From Gnetum montanum (taxonomy: Eukaryota; Streptophyta; Gnetopsida; Gnetales; Gnetaceae): a stretch of 64,000 nt of DNA. The translations under genes and the position numbers were made by a program. The notes beneath the pieces were generated by a model that was given only the letters and a program-made list of their open reading frames with translations, was not told where the DNA came from and ran no database searches. The stretch covers positions 45,458 through 109,457 of the forward strand of contig MNCI01015036.1 in assembly GCA_015680685.1 (NCBI GenBank), read 5' to 3'. Numbering within the stretch: position 1 is the first letter of the stretch; each line of letters begins with the position of its first letter. Shown here piece by piece: positions 23,340-37,070 of the stretch.

Positions 23340-26300
23340 ACTGTGATGTTTATCCATTATGTCACAAATTGAATTAAGGTTGGTCACCTTCTCAAGAAAA
23401 GATTTGATCATGGAAGCCCCCTTATCTATTTGCAAATCACTAAGAATAACCCTTACAAGGCTCTTCTGGACTTAGGTTTTGTTGTCAATTTAATTTTCCA
23501 TGAGATGTCTAAAGCTTGAAACCTATCTCCACTTAAGAAGAGAAACAATCATCTTAAGTTGGTAGACCAGCCCATCATTGTTCCCTTAGGACTAGTGGAG
23601 GATAATGTAACCACCATTTATGGGTGGTCCTATTTTGCTAAATTCCTAGTGATCCATGTTGATAGTTACAAGGGGGACTTTCTAATCATCATGGGAAGGG
23701 CTTGGCTAAGCACCATTGATGCATGGTTGGGAATTAGAGATCTTTCCTTGGATATTTTCAAGCAAAATGAATTTGGAAAGATAAAGAAGAAATGTATTCC
23801 ATGCATTATGTATAGTGATATAAGGTGCAACTCTATGTAAAAACTATGGTTTGTGAAAAGTATAATCATCACAACATGTAGGCAATGTGTAGCTATGTTT
23901 GAAATTTAAATATGCCTATACACAATAGGCACAAAATAAGAGGACACATAGTGACTAAAAGCTAATCCTAGTAGCAGCTCAACAATATGCATGGAACCAA
24001 CTACGAGGCTGACAAGTGCCTATGTTAAAGGCATGGATGAGCTGGAGAAAGTTCATCCCCAACTCTTTAATGATGAACCTAATGATACAAATGGGGAGAG
24101 TTCCTAAAATTTTCAAACAAGAGTCCCTAGAGTTGACAACTCTACCTACCAACATAAATATTGTTTTTTGAATAATGGAAAGTCCATGATAATGAATGTC
24201 AATCTTGCTTCTAATTAAAAAGAGAAGCTATTAAAGGTGGTCAACAAATTACCAATAGCCTTCTCTTGGTCATATCATGAATTGACTAGAATTGATCCAT
24301 AGAGATGCTAGCATTGCATTTATATAGATCCTATAATGGATCCAAATAGGTAGCTATAGTGATGGTGGAACCCCAAACTAAAGCAAATCATCAAGGAGGG
24401 AATTGAGCAACTCCTAAAGGTAGGGTTCATTTATCCCATTGCAAATAGCAAGTGGGTTAGCCCACTTGTGATAGTACTAAAGAAAGATGACAAGTGGATG
24501 GTTTTTATTGACTTTATACTATTGAACATCATGACCTGCAAAGATCATTTTCTATTTCCATTTGTGGACTAGGTGTTGGACATGATCTTTGGACATTGCT
24601 ATTATAGCTTTTTGGATGGTTATAGTGGCTATAACGAAATTTAGATCACACCAAAGGATCAAGCCAAAGCCACATTGACAAGTATCTATTAGACTTTTAC
24701 ATAGAGAAAGATGCCATTTTATCTATGTAATCCCCCTATAGTCTTTCAACAACTTTTCCTAAGCATTTTTCAAGAGTAGATTGGTATCATGGTGAAAGTC
24801 TTCATAGGTGACTTCTCCACCTATGGGGCTAATTTGAACAAGCCCTGGATTACCTTAAGAAAGTGCTAAAAAGGTTTGTGGAAATCAATCTTTAGCTTAA
24901 TTGACAAAAGAGCCATCTAATGGTCTATGGGGGCATTATCTTCGGGCATAGAATATCACAAGTAGGGATTAAGCTAGACCTTGAAAAAATAAGGGTCATC
25001 TAAGGAATTACCTACTGACTAAAAACTATTAAAGATGTTTGGTCATTCCCTGGTCACACTAGCTACTACTAGTACTTCATATAGAATTTCTTTAAGATTG
25101 TCAAATTGTTGGTAGAGCTTACAAAGAAGGATGCTTACTTCGTATAGACCAAGGAATGCAAGAATGCATTCCAGCACCTCAAGTAGAAGCTCTTGAAGAA
25201 TCCAATTCTATGAGCACCTAACTTTTCTAGACCATTTTACATAATGAAGGATGCTTCTAATTATCCTTTGGGGGCCATGCTCACACAGTTACTATATCCA
25301 CTATGTGAGCTGAAGCATTGTGGGTGCATATCTAAATGACATGATAATAGAGAAAGAGTTGGTGGTGGTGATATATGTACTAGAGAAATTTAGGCACTAT
25401 GTGTTTGGATATAAGGTGTTTCTACACATAGACCATAGTGCAATTCAGTTCCTTATGAACAAACCAATGGTGAGCCCCCATGTCATATGGTGGTTGATGA
25501 TCCCGTAGGAATTCAATCTCACCATAGTATATTAAAAGGAGAATAAAAATGTGGTTGCCAACCACTTGTCTTGGTTGAGATGGAATAACAAAGAGACGGA
25601 GAGTCCACTTTCTGATTAATTTTCTGATGAACTCCTCTTTTTTAGTGTTCTAAATAAACAAGTACTTACTAAAGCTAACTAGTACAATGGCATCCTTACC
25701 TACCTTCTCACATAGAAGATGCCACAAGAGCTAGACAATGAGAAGAAATAGTAGTTTCTTAATCAAGCCAAATGCTTCATGGAGATCAATGGACATCTTT
25801 ACAAGGTATGTGCTAATGGCTTGGTTTGTTGGTGTGTTCCTAATGTTAACCAACTATGCATCCTTTAGGATGCTCATGAGGGTCCTTGTGGGCCACTATG
25901 CTAGGATATTCACAACCATTAAGATCTTGATGGTAGGGTATTATTAGTCAACATTCTGTAGGGATGTCCACCACTTTTTTCACTCTTGTGATCGCTACCA
26001 ACCCAATGGTGGGATGACCACTTCTATGAAGGAACCTCAGTAGTGGATCCAACCACTAGAACCCTTCAACATTTGGCACATTGACTTTATGGATTCCATC
26101 ACACCCATGTCAAAAGGAAGGGAATACATCACAATTGTTGTTGGCTATTGTACAAAATGGGTAGAAGCAGCAACCATCATTGATTGTATATCTTTTACAA
26201 CTATTTGGTTTGTATAATAAAATTTTGTGGACAAGTTTGGTATGCCACGTGAACTTATTTCTGATAATGGTACTCACTTTATGGGAATTACCTTTAGGAA

Positions 26301-26945
26301 GCTCATGCAATGCTTGGGGGTTGAACATAAGTTAACAACACCTTACCACCCCCAAGACAATAGTTAGGAGACATAACAAATAGGGAAATTACTAATATCT
26401 TAACAAGAGATGTTAGTAGATAGAGGAGAGAATTGAGCATGAAACTCAATGATGCCATTTAGACCTACCACTATCCATGGGTACTCTATATAGGCTATTT
26501 GCCCTATGAGCTAGCATACGAAAACCTTCAAACTCTTCCTATTTAGTCTGAGCTCTATACACTCTCAACAACTTGTGACATTGACCTTGACCTATGTGTA
26601 GCAAAAAAGGAAAAACTAATAATGGACCTTAACCTAATAGATGAGAACTGATTGGTAGCCCTATCATCTAATGAGTTGCACAAGGCATTCAATAAGTAAT
26701 GCCATGACCTCAAAATAAGGAAGGTAAAATTTTAACTAGGAGAAAGGGTTCTTTACTAGAACCCCATACATGTGCCATAAAGAACTAAGTTCTAAATGTT
26801 GTGGAAAATACCTTACATCATTTATAAAACCTTCTCTTCTAGGGCCATGTTAATCTACAAACCTATGATCCCAAATAAAAAACTAATGGTCAACATGCAA
26901 CAAGTCAAACCTTTCCATTAGCCTAAGAGAGCTAACAACTGTAAC
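23340..26945 (+). pseudogene. G1 pol (protease, reverse transcriptase, RNase H, integrase)
   Basis: Protease: KALLDLGFVVNLI near 23,460, where DLG replaces the DSG active site, then IIMGRAWLSTIDAWLG near 23,690. Reverse transcriptase: EGIEQLLKVGFIYPI, WVSPLVIVLKKDDKW, DGYSGYNEI and a damaged catalytic motif VKVFIGDFSTYG, in which Gly stands for the first Asp of the usual DD pair (24,790). RNase H: KDASNYPLGAM-like segment and EKELVVVIYVLEKFRHYVFGYKVF (25,350-25,420). Integrase: FNIWHIDFMDS, ISDNGTHFMG and LGVEHKLTTPYHP (26,070-26,350), with frameshifts near the catalytic Glu. Stop codons occur throughout, so this is inactive. The domain order RT-RNaseH-integrase is diagnostic of Ty3/gypsy; the tRNA-Asp-like primer site suggests an Athila-related lineage. 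Confidence 0.9.
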
Positions 26946-27159
26946 ACCTCCTTGGATGGACAAGCATGTTTAATATTTCAAATCTCCTCCTTCCAACTCA
27001 GCCATGGGGGAGATGGACATCCATGCTAAATCCATCAAAGAGGCTCCTCAATTTTTACACTTTCTATTTTACAATGTCTTTAGTATGTTTTATCTTTCTT
27101 GATTATTTTACAATTACTTTTATATTTTACTTTATTTTTTTTTCCTTATGTTTTCTTAT
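26946..27159 (+). other. G1 tail, first segment
   Basis: Untranslated sequence after pol, still matching the equivalent part of G2 (SSFQLSHGGDGHPC-like end, then a T-rich run). The last five bases, CTTAT (27,155-27,159), are one copy of the target duplication of the next insertion. Confidence 0.7.
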
Positions 27160-29946
27160 TATTGATGTTAACCTCACTTGCTAGGCATGGGGCCATGATT
27201 TACTCATCTAATTAGTAGGAAACTTGAATCATGAACCAAATTTATATGAAGTCAAACATGAACAATCTCTACTTACACCATGGAAACCAAGGTAGTGACT
27301 AAAAAGGAAAATTAAAGCAAAAAACCTATGGTTCATTGGCATTATAACAATACTATTTCAACAACATCATCATGTTAGATTTTTAAAGAATTATTTCGTG
27401 ATTGATGTCTTTTACGTTTTTATATATTCTAGAATACAAGCTTTGATAAACTATTATTTGCATCATTTTTGGTATTATAATAATATTTAAATATACTATA
27501 ACTAAAAATAAGAATTAATGAATTTTGGAGTCCTTATCATACATTCATTTAATTAAGTTTGTTTATGCAAGTGGACATAATGGCTTGAGAGGTGGTTTAA
27601 TGGCCTTGGGAGGTGGCATAACTGACATGAGGTAGTGGGCAATGTGGTGGGAGTTATGTCCAGGAATTATGGGAGTTATGCAAGAGTGGGCATTTAAATA
27701 GGCATAGAAGTAGCTATAAAATGGGGGTGGAGATCAAGTAGTCCCTTCTCTCTTTTGTAACATTATCTCCAAACTACATGCTACAGATGATTATCGGTAG
27801 TTGTAGGAAGAAGTAGGGTCCTCTTTCTTCTTGGGTAGCAACGACACATGGTAGTTAGTGTGATAGTGTGGTAGGCATGGCTACAAACAATAGGCATTTG
27901 ATGGGTGCTATCTCTCCTCTTTGCTCTTCTCCCATGGTGGTGAGGCATTGGTGAGAGGAGCTACATGAACATCAACTACACAAGTGGTAGAAGGTTGGTG
28001 TAGGAGTTACATAGCACATGGTAGTAGCAATGCATGATGAACAACAAGTATGTGTAGTATGTGCATTGTCATAAAGTTGAAAAATGACACAATGAATGAT
28101 AGTAGCATAAGAGAACAATGTTAACAATTGTAGAAAATAGTAGTCAGTGGTGGGATTCTATTTTTCTCTCTCTCATTGGCAATGAGTGGTATGATGGAGG
28201 CATGATAGGCTCTTAGATGATAACAATTGTAGCAATGCGTAATAGATAGTGTGACATGTGTGCATGGTAGAAGAGTTGTGTGATTGGCAATAATAGTAGC
28301 TGCAGGTGATCAACATGTCAACATAGCAGCTACATTTGGCACACATCAACACTAGTGATTATGGCTATAGGTGATGCATTAGCAATTGTAGATGACAACA
28401 TAAACAACACATGGTAGTAGGTGGCATCCATGGGTGGTCCATGATAAATAGTAAATGATGACACAAACCATGTGTAGTGATGAATGGTGGCCAAGCACAT
28501 GTGCACTTATTGCATGGTAGTGGTGGCATACATAGTGGTGCATGGTGTCAACATCAACGATGGTAGCACGCAACCCCCCTTGGGTGGGGCATGGTAGGTA
28601 GGATGGTGATAAGCCTCCCTCTCAATAGTAGAATTCAAGGTTTTCTTGTCTAGTAGTGATGATCGACGTGGTAGCATGTGACATGAATAATAGTGGTTAA
28701 TGATCAACTATCAATTAACAATTGGTAGCTATGGATGGTGTAGGAGAACTGATCCTACTGGTGATTGAGATTATATATTGGTGGCGCCTATATCACTATT
28801 TAGGGTTCTCCTCATCATCCCTGTCCTCTTCCTTCACATATGTGGTATTGCTACTAGGCAATTGATCATTGGGCCTCTCTAGCAACTAAGGTAGAGCCTC
28901 CTCTTGCTTCTTGAAAGCAAACACTCGAATATTGCAAGCAAAGGATATCTTAACCTTCCTTCACCCTAGTAGAAGGTGCATGTCAACACTGGTACATAGG
29001 ACTGAGGTGTGTGAGGTTCTGTTTTGTTTCTTGACAATCGATGGTAGTAAGAGACTACAAACATTGGCGTTAACACCAACAATAATAGTGGTACACATGG
29101 ATCTAAACAATGGGTGGTCTCCTCTCTTTTACCAGACCACTTCTTTTTCTTTGACAATAACATTGTAGATAACAATGGATGATAGACATTAGGTGCAAGA
29201 GCTATAGCGTGTGCATGCACAACAACATATAGCAAACAATGCATGTGTGTGGTAGGCATGCTATCAAGAAGCATACATGTGACATAGTGCATGTGCAGTG
29301 ATAGTGAGCATGAGCAATGTCATGTCAACTCAATCATTGATAGTAGGTGATTTCCCTAGGAAACACATGATAGTTAACACATGGTAATTTCCTCTCCAAC
29401 TAGTGGTTGTGTAGAGCTGTAGGTGATGGTTGTGCATGTGGCAAGGATGATAGGTGATGGTTGTGTAGAGCTATAGGTGATGGTTGTACATGTGGCACTC
29501 CCCTACTTAGTGGGGTTTTTTTCCTCTTGCAATTGGGGTTTTGTCCTTACTACTATAAGGATTTTCTACTTGGTAGTAATCACAAATGATAATAGTTTAT
29601 GGTGGAACAAATCTCTCTCTCCCTCTCCTAGTAGCTACAAATAGTGTTGGCTATAGTAGCATCCATGACAATAAGACTGTATGGACCAACAGTAGTAGCA
29701 GGAGACCAGGAAAAAGTTTAAATTTACCAGTTACTATATTTTCATTAACTATTGAAATTGAAGATAATTATTCAATTTTAATTTTTCTAATTTTTAGTTT
29801 GATTTACTATTTTGAAACATCACATATCCCTCTTCAGTTGAGACTATTATTAGGTTTCCATATCCATATGAGAGGTGCCCTAGGTAATAGTCTCCTCAAC
29901 CAAGTTTTTTCCAAGTGTTGGAGCATCCAAAATTTATGCATCAATA
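27160..29946 (+). repeat. Long 5' LTR of the TR-GAG-like element
   Basis: About 2.79 kb, colinear with 33,905-36,510. Shared blocks include CATGGGGCCATGATTTACT near the start, the promoter region at 27.7 kb, a long middle rich in GGTAG, GTAGTGG, ATGATGG and CATGG words, and GTCTCCT...AAATTTATGCATCAATA at the end. Open frames inside, including one of 131 codons at 29,586-29,981, are not conserved in the other LTR and are taken as chance. Confidence 0.88.
27715..27721 (+). promoter_or_regulatory. TATA box of the TR-GAG-like 5' LTR
   Basis: CTATAAAATGGGGG lies about 555 bases into the LTR. The 3' LTR has the decayed counterpart CTATAGAAGGGGG near 34,455. This places U3 in the first fifth of the LTR and leaves a very long R-U5 region. 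Confidence 0.6.
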
Positions 29947-29976
29947 CCTTTTTGATGCTAGAAGGACGGTCATTCT
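29947..29976 (+). other. Probable primer-binding region of the TR-GAG-like element
   Basis: GATGCTAGAAGGACGG follows the 5' LTR after a short T-rich spacer, and nothing similar follows the 3' LTR. The position fits a primer site, but I cannot name the tRNA with confidence. Confidence 0.4.
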
Positions 29977-30599
29977 TCTAGCCTTTGTTTTTCATTTTCT
30001 TGAAATATCTATTTTCCCTATCATTTTTTTCTGATCCTATTCTTGTTTCAAAACTATTGTTTTCCTAAAGTTTATTTTCCTTTTCTTGTGCTTCCTATTG
30101 AAAACCCCTATCTTCAAACCCTTTATTTTTTTATTTTTTTTGAAAAATTGATGCTTCCTCTTTCCTAAGAATTGTCATTATCATTATCAGAATCCTAAAC
30201 CTTCTTATCCTAGTTCTAATCTTCGTAGTCCTTACCTTAGTCTTGACTTTGGTGAGGTGGTTTTCATTAAATAATTAGTTTTAAATTTACTTTTATGAAA
30301 TTTTCCATTTCATTGTTTTCCTTTTAAATTTTATATATTTCAATCTCTTACATTTATTATTTTAAAATTTTTATCTTCTAAATAGTAGATTTTAGTTTTC
30401 TATCAAAATAATAATAATATTATTTCAATATTATTATTTTTACCTAATTTTATAATTTATTTAAGAATTTTTATTTTATAATTTTTATTTTATGAGTGAA
30501 GTCTCCTTTGGCCCTAACTAACCAACTACACATCACTTTACATTAAGGAAGTAACAAGCTTCATGTTTAACAAGTTCTATCCCTAGAAGAACTTGAACT

Positions 30600-32130
30600 A
30601 GAATGCCATTCAATTAACCTCCAACTCCCTTAGTGAGCAACCCCGTCAACTTCATCAGCTACCATAATATTCCAAAATTCCTCTAGAACATAACCTTGTT
30701 TTTTGATCCCAGAACCCTTACTAGTGATGCCCACCAACATATACAATGTTTTGAAACCTTATTACGAATCCATAACATTGCACAAAACGACATAGCATGT
30801 AGAGTATTTGTGATAAATTTTAGGAGAAAACCCATCCAATGGTTATTGATGCTCCCTAATGCCTCCATTAACTCATGGTAAGAATTCTAAAAGAAAATCT
30901 TGCTTTAGTTTGACAAGTTCAGTAGCTTAATAGTAGTATGAAGCAATTTTACAAGCCTAAGGAAAATACCTAGAGAGAATGTCCATGACTACAACTTAAG
31001 ATTCCTTCATAAGCTTGGTTATGTGCCAAATGAGATGCATCTGCAACTTGATGACATCCTTAACTTCTACCTCTCTACCATCGATCCCTTCTTTTCCTAT
31101 GCCATCAAATTTGATTCCAACATAATATAAATACAGGGGCAATGGCTAAAGCGATCAAGTTAGAACAAATTATGGTCATGAATAACATTCAAACCCAATT
31201 TGGGATAATGAGCATTAGCAACCCTATGCAATCTAGTCATCTATCTTTACCAACTTTCGCAATGACCAATATCATATTTCAGACTCCCACTTCCCTTCAA
31301 TAGACTCAATCCATAAATGGCTACTTTTAGGATCCCACATCTTCTTCATTCCTACCATATAACACTAGTTTGAATGATGACCAATCAAAATCCTTAATCC
31401 AATGCATCATAAACCCAAATGGGATATCCAATCTGGTTGTATCTACAACTCAAAATTAGATGACCAAGATATTAACTTCACTTCAGAAACTTCAAATAAG
31501 TAATTGAATTAAAGAGGAAAAACAACAATGATCCTATACAACCTGAAAAGCCAAGTATATAAATCAATGATGATTATTGTTATTTTCATAACACTAGGCA
31601 ACATTCCGAGAGGACTTGTTCTTAATTTTTAGCATTATATGATGACAATGTCCAAAGTTAACAAAATTGAAAATCCTAAATTATGGTCTTGAACACACCC
31701 CATGAAACTAAGAATGAGGAAGTTCACTTATTGGAACAAGTTATGGTAAGTGATCCCAACTAGCATAACATTCACTATTTTAGACTTAGTAACATTATGA
31801 ATAACACATAACAACAAACTAGGAATTATACTTATACTCCTCCAAATAGAATAGTTCCTAGTCAAAACAACACAAACAACCAAACTAGGCCATCCCAAGT
31901 AAATGCCCCATAATGACCAAACTCCACTTCTCAACCTAGAAAAGCTCCACCTCAATAAGAAGCCAAATATGAACATAAGACTTATGATCTAGTTGAGGAT
32001 TTGAAGAAAATTAAATACAACATTTTAATGTATGACCTACAATTTAATGTAATGAAAGATGCAATTCAAATGATATTTCATACACCCCAAAACTAATAAA
32101 GAAAAATCTCTAATGACCAAAAGGCAAGTT
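30600..32130 (+). pseudogene. Gag relic of the TR-GAG-like element
   Basis: Read in one frame for several hundred codons with many stops. The gag core shows FDPRTLTSDAHQHIQCFETL (30,700-30,755), CRVFVINFRRKPIQWLLML, then IPRENVHDYNLRFLHKLGY and DDILNFYLSTIDPFFSYAI. A zinc-knuckle-like motif, YCYFHNTRQHSERTC, is near 31,575-31,620. A C-terminal segment, YDLVEDLKKIKYNILMYDL, lies near 31,985-32,045. The core matches the retrotransposon gag family of Ty3/gypsy elements but is different from G1/G2 gag and G4 gag. The protein would have built particles for element RNA. The frame is dead. Confidence 0.8.
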
Positions 32131-33904
32131 TACTTCGCAAAAAGTCCAAACATGTTATAAGATGGTCTATAATGGAATGATTTCTCCTAAATATTACTTA
32201 GGATTAAGTATAAAGACCTTGTATTTATTCCTTTTCCAAGATAGTACCCAACAACTTAGTGCAAACTGAATTGATTACAATTCTTTTGAAAAGAAAGGTT
32301 GTTGGGTTAGAATATCAAGAGTGAACTATGTTGAAGCTCTTTATTAAGAAGGTTGCATACTATTTTCCACATCAATAAACCACCCGAACTAAGAATTTCT
32401 ACATATAATCCATTAACATTAGCACCATTCTCAAAATAACCTCTAAATTCTTACAAAAACATCATCAAAGGATAACTCAAGAACATTAGAGTTATCTTGC
32501 ATAATAGGGGTAGCCTCTTGATTAAAAAGCTTATTGAAAAAAATTTGAATAGTAGATAAGGAAAAGTCCCACCATTTTGTTCTAAAAAAAACTTCAAAAG
32601 CTTTTTTGATTAGATTTGAGTTCATTGATCATTGTTTCTTGTTTTTCTTTAATGAACTTCCTTCTCCAAATCAAATAAAGGATTATCACTTAGAGTCATA
32701 GTAATCATGCTGCTAATTGGGTATAGGAGAGTTGGTACATACGCAAAAGCTTGACTTCTTTAAGTAACTATGCCTGGGCTTGAACCTCTATTTGAGAATT
32801 GAGAAACTTACCATTTTTAAAATCCTATAAGCTTTCTCTAATTTTTCAATAATGAAACATCCAAATTAACTTAACCTTCATTCCTTTAAGCATCTTACAA
32901 CCATTTAATTGCTCCTTTAAGCATTCTATTATAGACCATCTCATAACTTTACATGATCTATTTTAGGAGAAATCATTCTATTATAGCCCTCAAGTGTGAT
33001 GATCGATGGCTATTCTATGAGCAATAGAATGAAGTGTGTTCATTCCATCTTGAGAACCTTTAGCCACCAAGGACACCTACTATGATGCCATCATATTATA
33101 ATTAAATGCACATACAGAAGGGTTGAACTACACCATGGGCAAGGTTCTGAATGGACCGTGTGCTTTGGTAGTGTAGCTAATCAACTAGACTTGCGTTGGA
33201 ATTCCTACCTTAAGAATGATGTACACAATGAGCATAGTTTCGTCAATAAAAAAGGAAAAGAAAAGAAAAGAAACAAAATAAAAAGAATGAGGACCATGCT
33301 CATTGGTAGTGTGATAAGTTCTTGAGTGTGACTGGGTTCGGCAAAAATCCTCGCCCTAATCCCCATTTTCCCTTTTAAACCTATTTCCCAAAAATTCAAA
33401 AAAAAAGAAGAAGAAGAGAAAATCAAAGAATCCCTTTTCATCCATTCCCTTTCTAAAAGTCAAAAAAAAAAAAAAAAAAAAAAAACCCCAAGGAAAAATC
33501 CAAAAGTTATGGCTAGCTATGATCTAACTTGAGCTTTTCCTTTTATTAAGTTTGGCATAAGTCTAATGTTCAAAGTAGTCCACATACTTTTGAATTTTAC
33601 CTGGTGAGAAGATTAGGAATGGGATCTTAATTATATATATATATATATATCTAGTTAAAGTTATTATCTATAAATAGTATATGTTTTGAGCTTAATAAGA
33701 TGATGTGGTAAGGGTGCCCACACCTAGTTCTCTCTTAATGATATGGTTATTTTAATGATATTTAGATTAGTATAATTTACTTTTAAAATTTAATTTTTCT
33801 ATTCTATGATCTTTTTGATCATCTATCTATTACATCTTCTTTTAAAATTTCAATGGTTTTGATCCCCCTTGCACTTGCATGAAATTTAAAGTTTAGGGAC
33901 TAAT
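32131..33904 (+). other. Internal non-coding part of the TR-GAG-like element
   Basis: No protease, reverse transcriptase or integrase motif is recognisable on either strand. The region includes purine-rich low-complexity runs (33,245-33,290 and 33,400-33,485, the latter with a run of 20-odd A) and an (AT)n run at 33,633-33,650. Low-complexity tails of this kind are common upstream of gypsy 3' LTRs. Confidence 0.6.
33633..33650. repeat. (AT)n microsatellite
   Basis: About nine TA units in the tail of the TR-GAG-like element. Confidence 0.9.
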
Positions 33905-36510
33905 TGTTAATGTCAACCTTGCCCATGCTAGTCATGGGGCCATGATTTACTTGTCTAATCACTAGGAAACATGAATCATGGATCAAATTTATATGAAGCT
34001 AAATGTGGGCTATATTCACTTACACTGTAGAAACCAAGGCATGGATTAAAAAGAAAAACTAAAGAAAAAAACCTATGATTCCTCAATATTACGACAATAG
34101 TATTTCAACAATATCTTCATGTTAGCTTTGTGAAGGATTATTTTAGGAAATGTATTTCACATTTTTTATATATTCCAGAATACAAGGTATGATAAACTAT
34201 TACTTACATCTTTTTTGATATTATAATAATATTTAAACATACTGTAATTAAAAAATAACAATTAATGAATTTTGGAACCCTTACCATTAGATAGTTTAAC
34301 ATACATACATTCAATTAAGTTTGTTTTTGTAAGTGGATGTAATGGCCCAAGAGTTGGCGTAACTAATATGTGGTAGTGGGTAGCATGGTCAAAGCTATGT
34401 CCATTCATTATGGGAGTTATGTAGGAGTGGGCATTTAAACCAGTGCAGGAGTAGCTATAGAAGGGGGTTGAAGTAATAGTAGTAGGAGGATCATCATTCA
34501 TCAAGTAGCCACTTCTCTCTTTTGTAGTAGTGGCTCTGAATTGTACACTACAGATGATGGTCAGTAGTTGTAGGAAGAAGTATGGTCCTCTTTCTCCTTG
34601 GGTAGTAGTAGTGCATGGTAGTTAGCATGATGGCATGGCAAGCATGGTTGTGAATGATAGGCATTTGATGGCATAGGTGGATGATGCTAGCAACTACAGA
34701 CAACAATAGTCAATGGTGGGTACTATTTTTCTCTCTTCCATTGGTAGTGAGTGGTATGATGGAGGCACAACAGGCTCTTGGAAAATGGTAGTTGCAGTAA
34801 CACATGATAGACAATGTAGCACATGTGCATGATAGAAGAGTTGTGCAATTGATGATGATAACAACTACTAGTGTCCAATGTATCAACATAGGAGCCACGA
34901 TTGGTGCACGTCAACACTAGTGATAGTAGCTATAGGTGATGCATTGGAAACCTAAATAATGCATAGTAGCAGGTGATCCTCCTAGGAGGTGCATGATAGG
35001 TAATAGATGGCAATGTAGACCACTTGCAGTAGTGAGCAATGGCCAAGCATGCATGTACTTGATGCATGTTAGTGGCAATGTATGTAGTGGCATGTAGCGT
35101 CAACACTAGTAGTGGTAGCAAGCAGCCCTCCTTAGGAGACATGTGGTAGGTGGGATGGTGGAAATGTGTAGTAGGTCCCCCTCTCAATAGCAATGGTTGA
35201 GGCTTTCCTACCTAGTAGTGGGCATCACCAACAATGACAATCGACATGAAAGCATGTGGTGTGAAAGTTAATGCTCAACTATTAGTCAGCAACCAATAAT
35301 GGAAAATGGTGTAGGGGAAGTGATCCTATTCATGAATAAGATCATATTTTGATGGTGTTTGTATCACTATTTAGGGTAGTTCTCATCATCCCCATCCTCT
35401 TCCTACACATACATGGTGCTGCTACTAGGCAACCAATCATCGTGCCTTCCCAACAACTTAGGTAGAGCCTCCTCTCTCTTCTTGGAAGTAGACACTCAAT
35501 AGTTGTAAGTAAAGGATCTCTTAGACTTCCCTTGCCCTAGCAGAAGGCACACATCAACACTAGCTCATAACAATAGGATGCATGAGGTTTTATTTTTTTT
35601 CTTCAAAATTGATGGTAGTAAGTAGCCACAAACACCAATGTCAACACTAGTAGTGGCAATAGTGCACATGGCTCCAGACAATGAGTGATCTCCTCTATTT
35701 CATAGGGCTACCTCCCTTTCTTTGATAGTAGCATCATAGAAAATAAGTGATTGTAGATGGTAGGCACAAGAGCTACCGAGCATGCATGCATAGCAACATG
35801 AGATAGATAGCACACATGCATGGTAAGCACATCTTTAGGAAGAAAATGCATGACACAATGTTGACATGGTGGTAATGAGCACAAGTGGTGATGCATCAAC
35901 CTCAATGGTGGTAGCAAGCAATTTCCCTAGGTTACATATGATAGTTGATGCATGATGATAGCCTCTCCTAGTAATGGTTGTGTAGAGCTTTAGGTGATGG
36001 TCATGTGCATAAAAGCAGATGATAGGTAGCAATCAATGGTGATCTATAGTTGTAGCAATGGTAACACCCAATAGTAATTCATCCTTATGTAGTGGGATTT
36101 TCACCCCTACTACCACAAGGATTTTCTACCTAGTAGCAACCATGAATAATGACGATCGATGATGGAATAGATCTCTCTCTCTCTCCCTCTCCTGGTAGCT
36201 ATGAGTAGTGTTGATTTTGGTAGCATCCATGATAATGATACTGCATAGACCAATGGTAGTAGTGGAAGACTAGGGAAAATTTTAAATTTACTAGTTACTA
36301 CATTTTTATTAAGTCTTAAAATTCAAGATATTTATCCAATTTTAATTCTCTTGATTTTTGGTTTGATTTACTATGTTAAAATGTCACATAGCCCTCTTAA
36401 ACTAAGACTATTTCTAGGTTTCTATACCCATATAGGAGGTTCCTAGACAATAGTCTCCTTAAATGAGTTTTTTTCTTAGTGTTGGCATGTACAAAATTTA
36501 TGCATCAATA
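33905..36510 (+). repeat. Long 3' LTR of the TR-GAG-like element
   Basis: Begins TGTTAATGTCAACC and ends GCATCAATA, followed by the CTTAT target duplication. It is about 2.61 kb, shorter than the 5' copy by about 180 bases, and is visibly diverged from it, so the insertion is old. Confidence 0.88.
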
Positions 36511-37070
36511 CTTATGTTTGTGTTTCTTCCTTTATTACCAAAAAAACATAGTGATGTTGTTTATTAATGATGGTTTGTACTAAAATGTTATTTGATTGCT
36601 AATGTTTGGATTCTATCTTTAAATTTTGGTATTGATAACTAAGACATGGTTTATTTTTCATGGAACAAGTAATGAATCCATGTCATCTATCCATCCAAAA
36701 ACTCTATGATGTTCCTTGTTTTGGAAATATGGGATCCCTTTCTTAATAAAAACATTTAATGAACTTGTAACCTTGGTAGTTTCCACACTTTGGAAGAATT
36801 AAAAGGATAGACAAGGGTGTGGCTTCAAGGAAACTTAATGCTCTTTGTACTTGCCTACCCTCTTAAGTGCATGAGTGTTTACATGGATTTCTCACCATTC
36901 CTAGTATCAACCAATAACAAGAAGTTAAATTCATTACATGCTGTGGTTCCCATCTAAAAATAATAATAATATAAAATCTAAAAAGATGATAAAAATTCAA
37001 AGCATACTTCTTAGACTCAATAACAAGCTACAAGCATTGATTATGGGATGAGAAAGACATGTTACCCATG
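36511..37070 (+). other. G1 tail, second segment
   Basis: Resumes the non-coding G1 tail after the TR-GAG-like insertion. It matches the tail inside G2 (about 44,420-44,985) through shared blocks such as CATCCATCC-like, AAACTCTATG(A/G)TGTT, CTTGTT(T/C)T(G/A)GAAATATG and GACATGTTACCCATG. It ends at the G2 insertion site. Confidence 0.75.

Larger units (their letters stand above)
27160..36510 (+). mobile_element. Complete LTR element with long LTRs and gag only (TR-GAG-like)
   Basis: Two direct repeats, 27,160-29,946 and 33,905-36,510, bound the element. The left one begins TATTGATG and the right one ends CATCAATA, an exact inverted pair. CTTAT is duplicated outside both ends (27,155-27,159 and 36,511-36,515). 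The internal 4 kb holds a gag relic (about 30,600-32,130) but no protease, reverse transcriptase or integrase that I can recognise. This fits the plant TR-GAG class of non-autonomous elements, which need enzymes from a partner. It interrupts the tail of G1. Alternatively, it could be an autonomous element that lost pol by deletion. Confidence 0.88.

Noticed and set aside
29586-29981. Open frame of 131 codons
   Set aside because: It lies at the end of the long 5' LTR, is not conserved in the 3' LTR and shows no domain.
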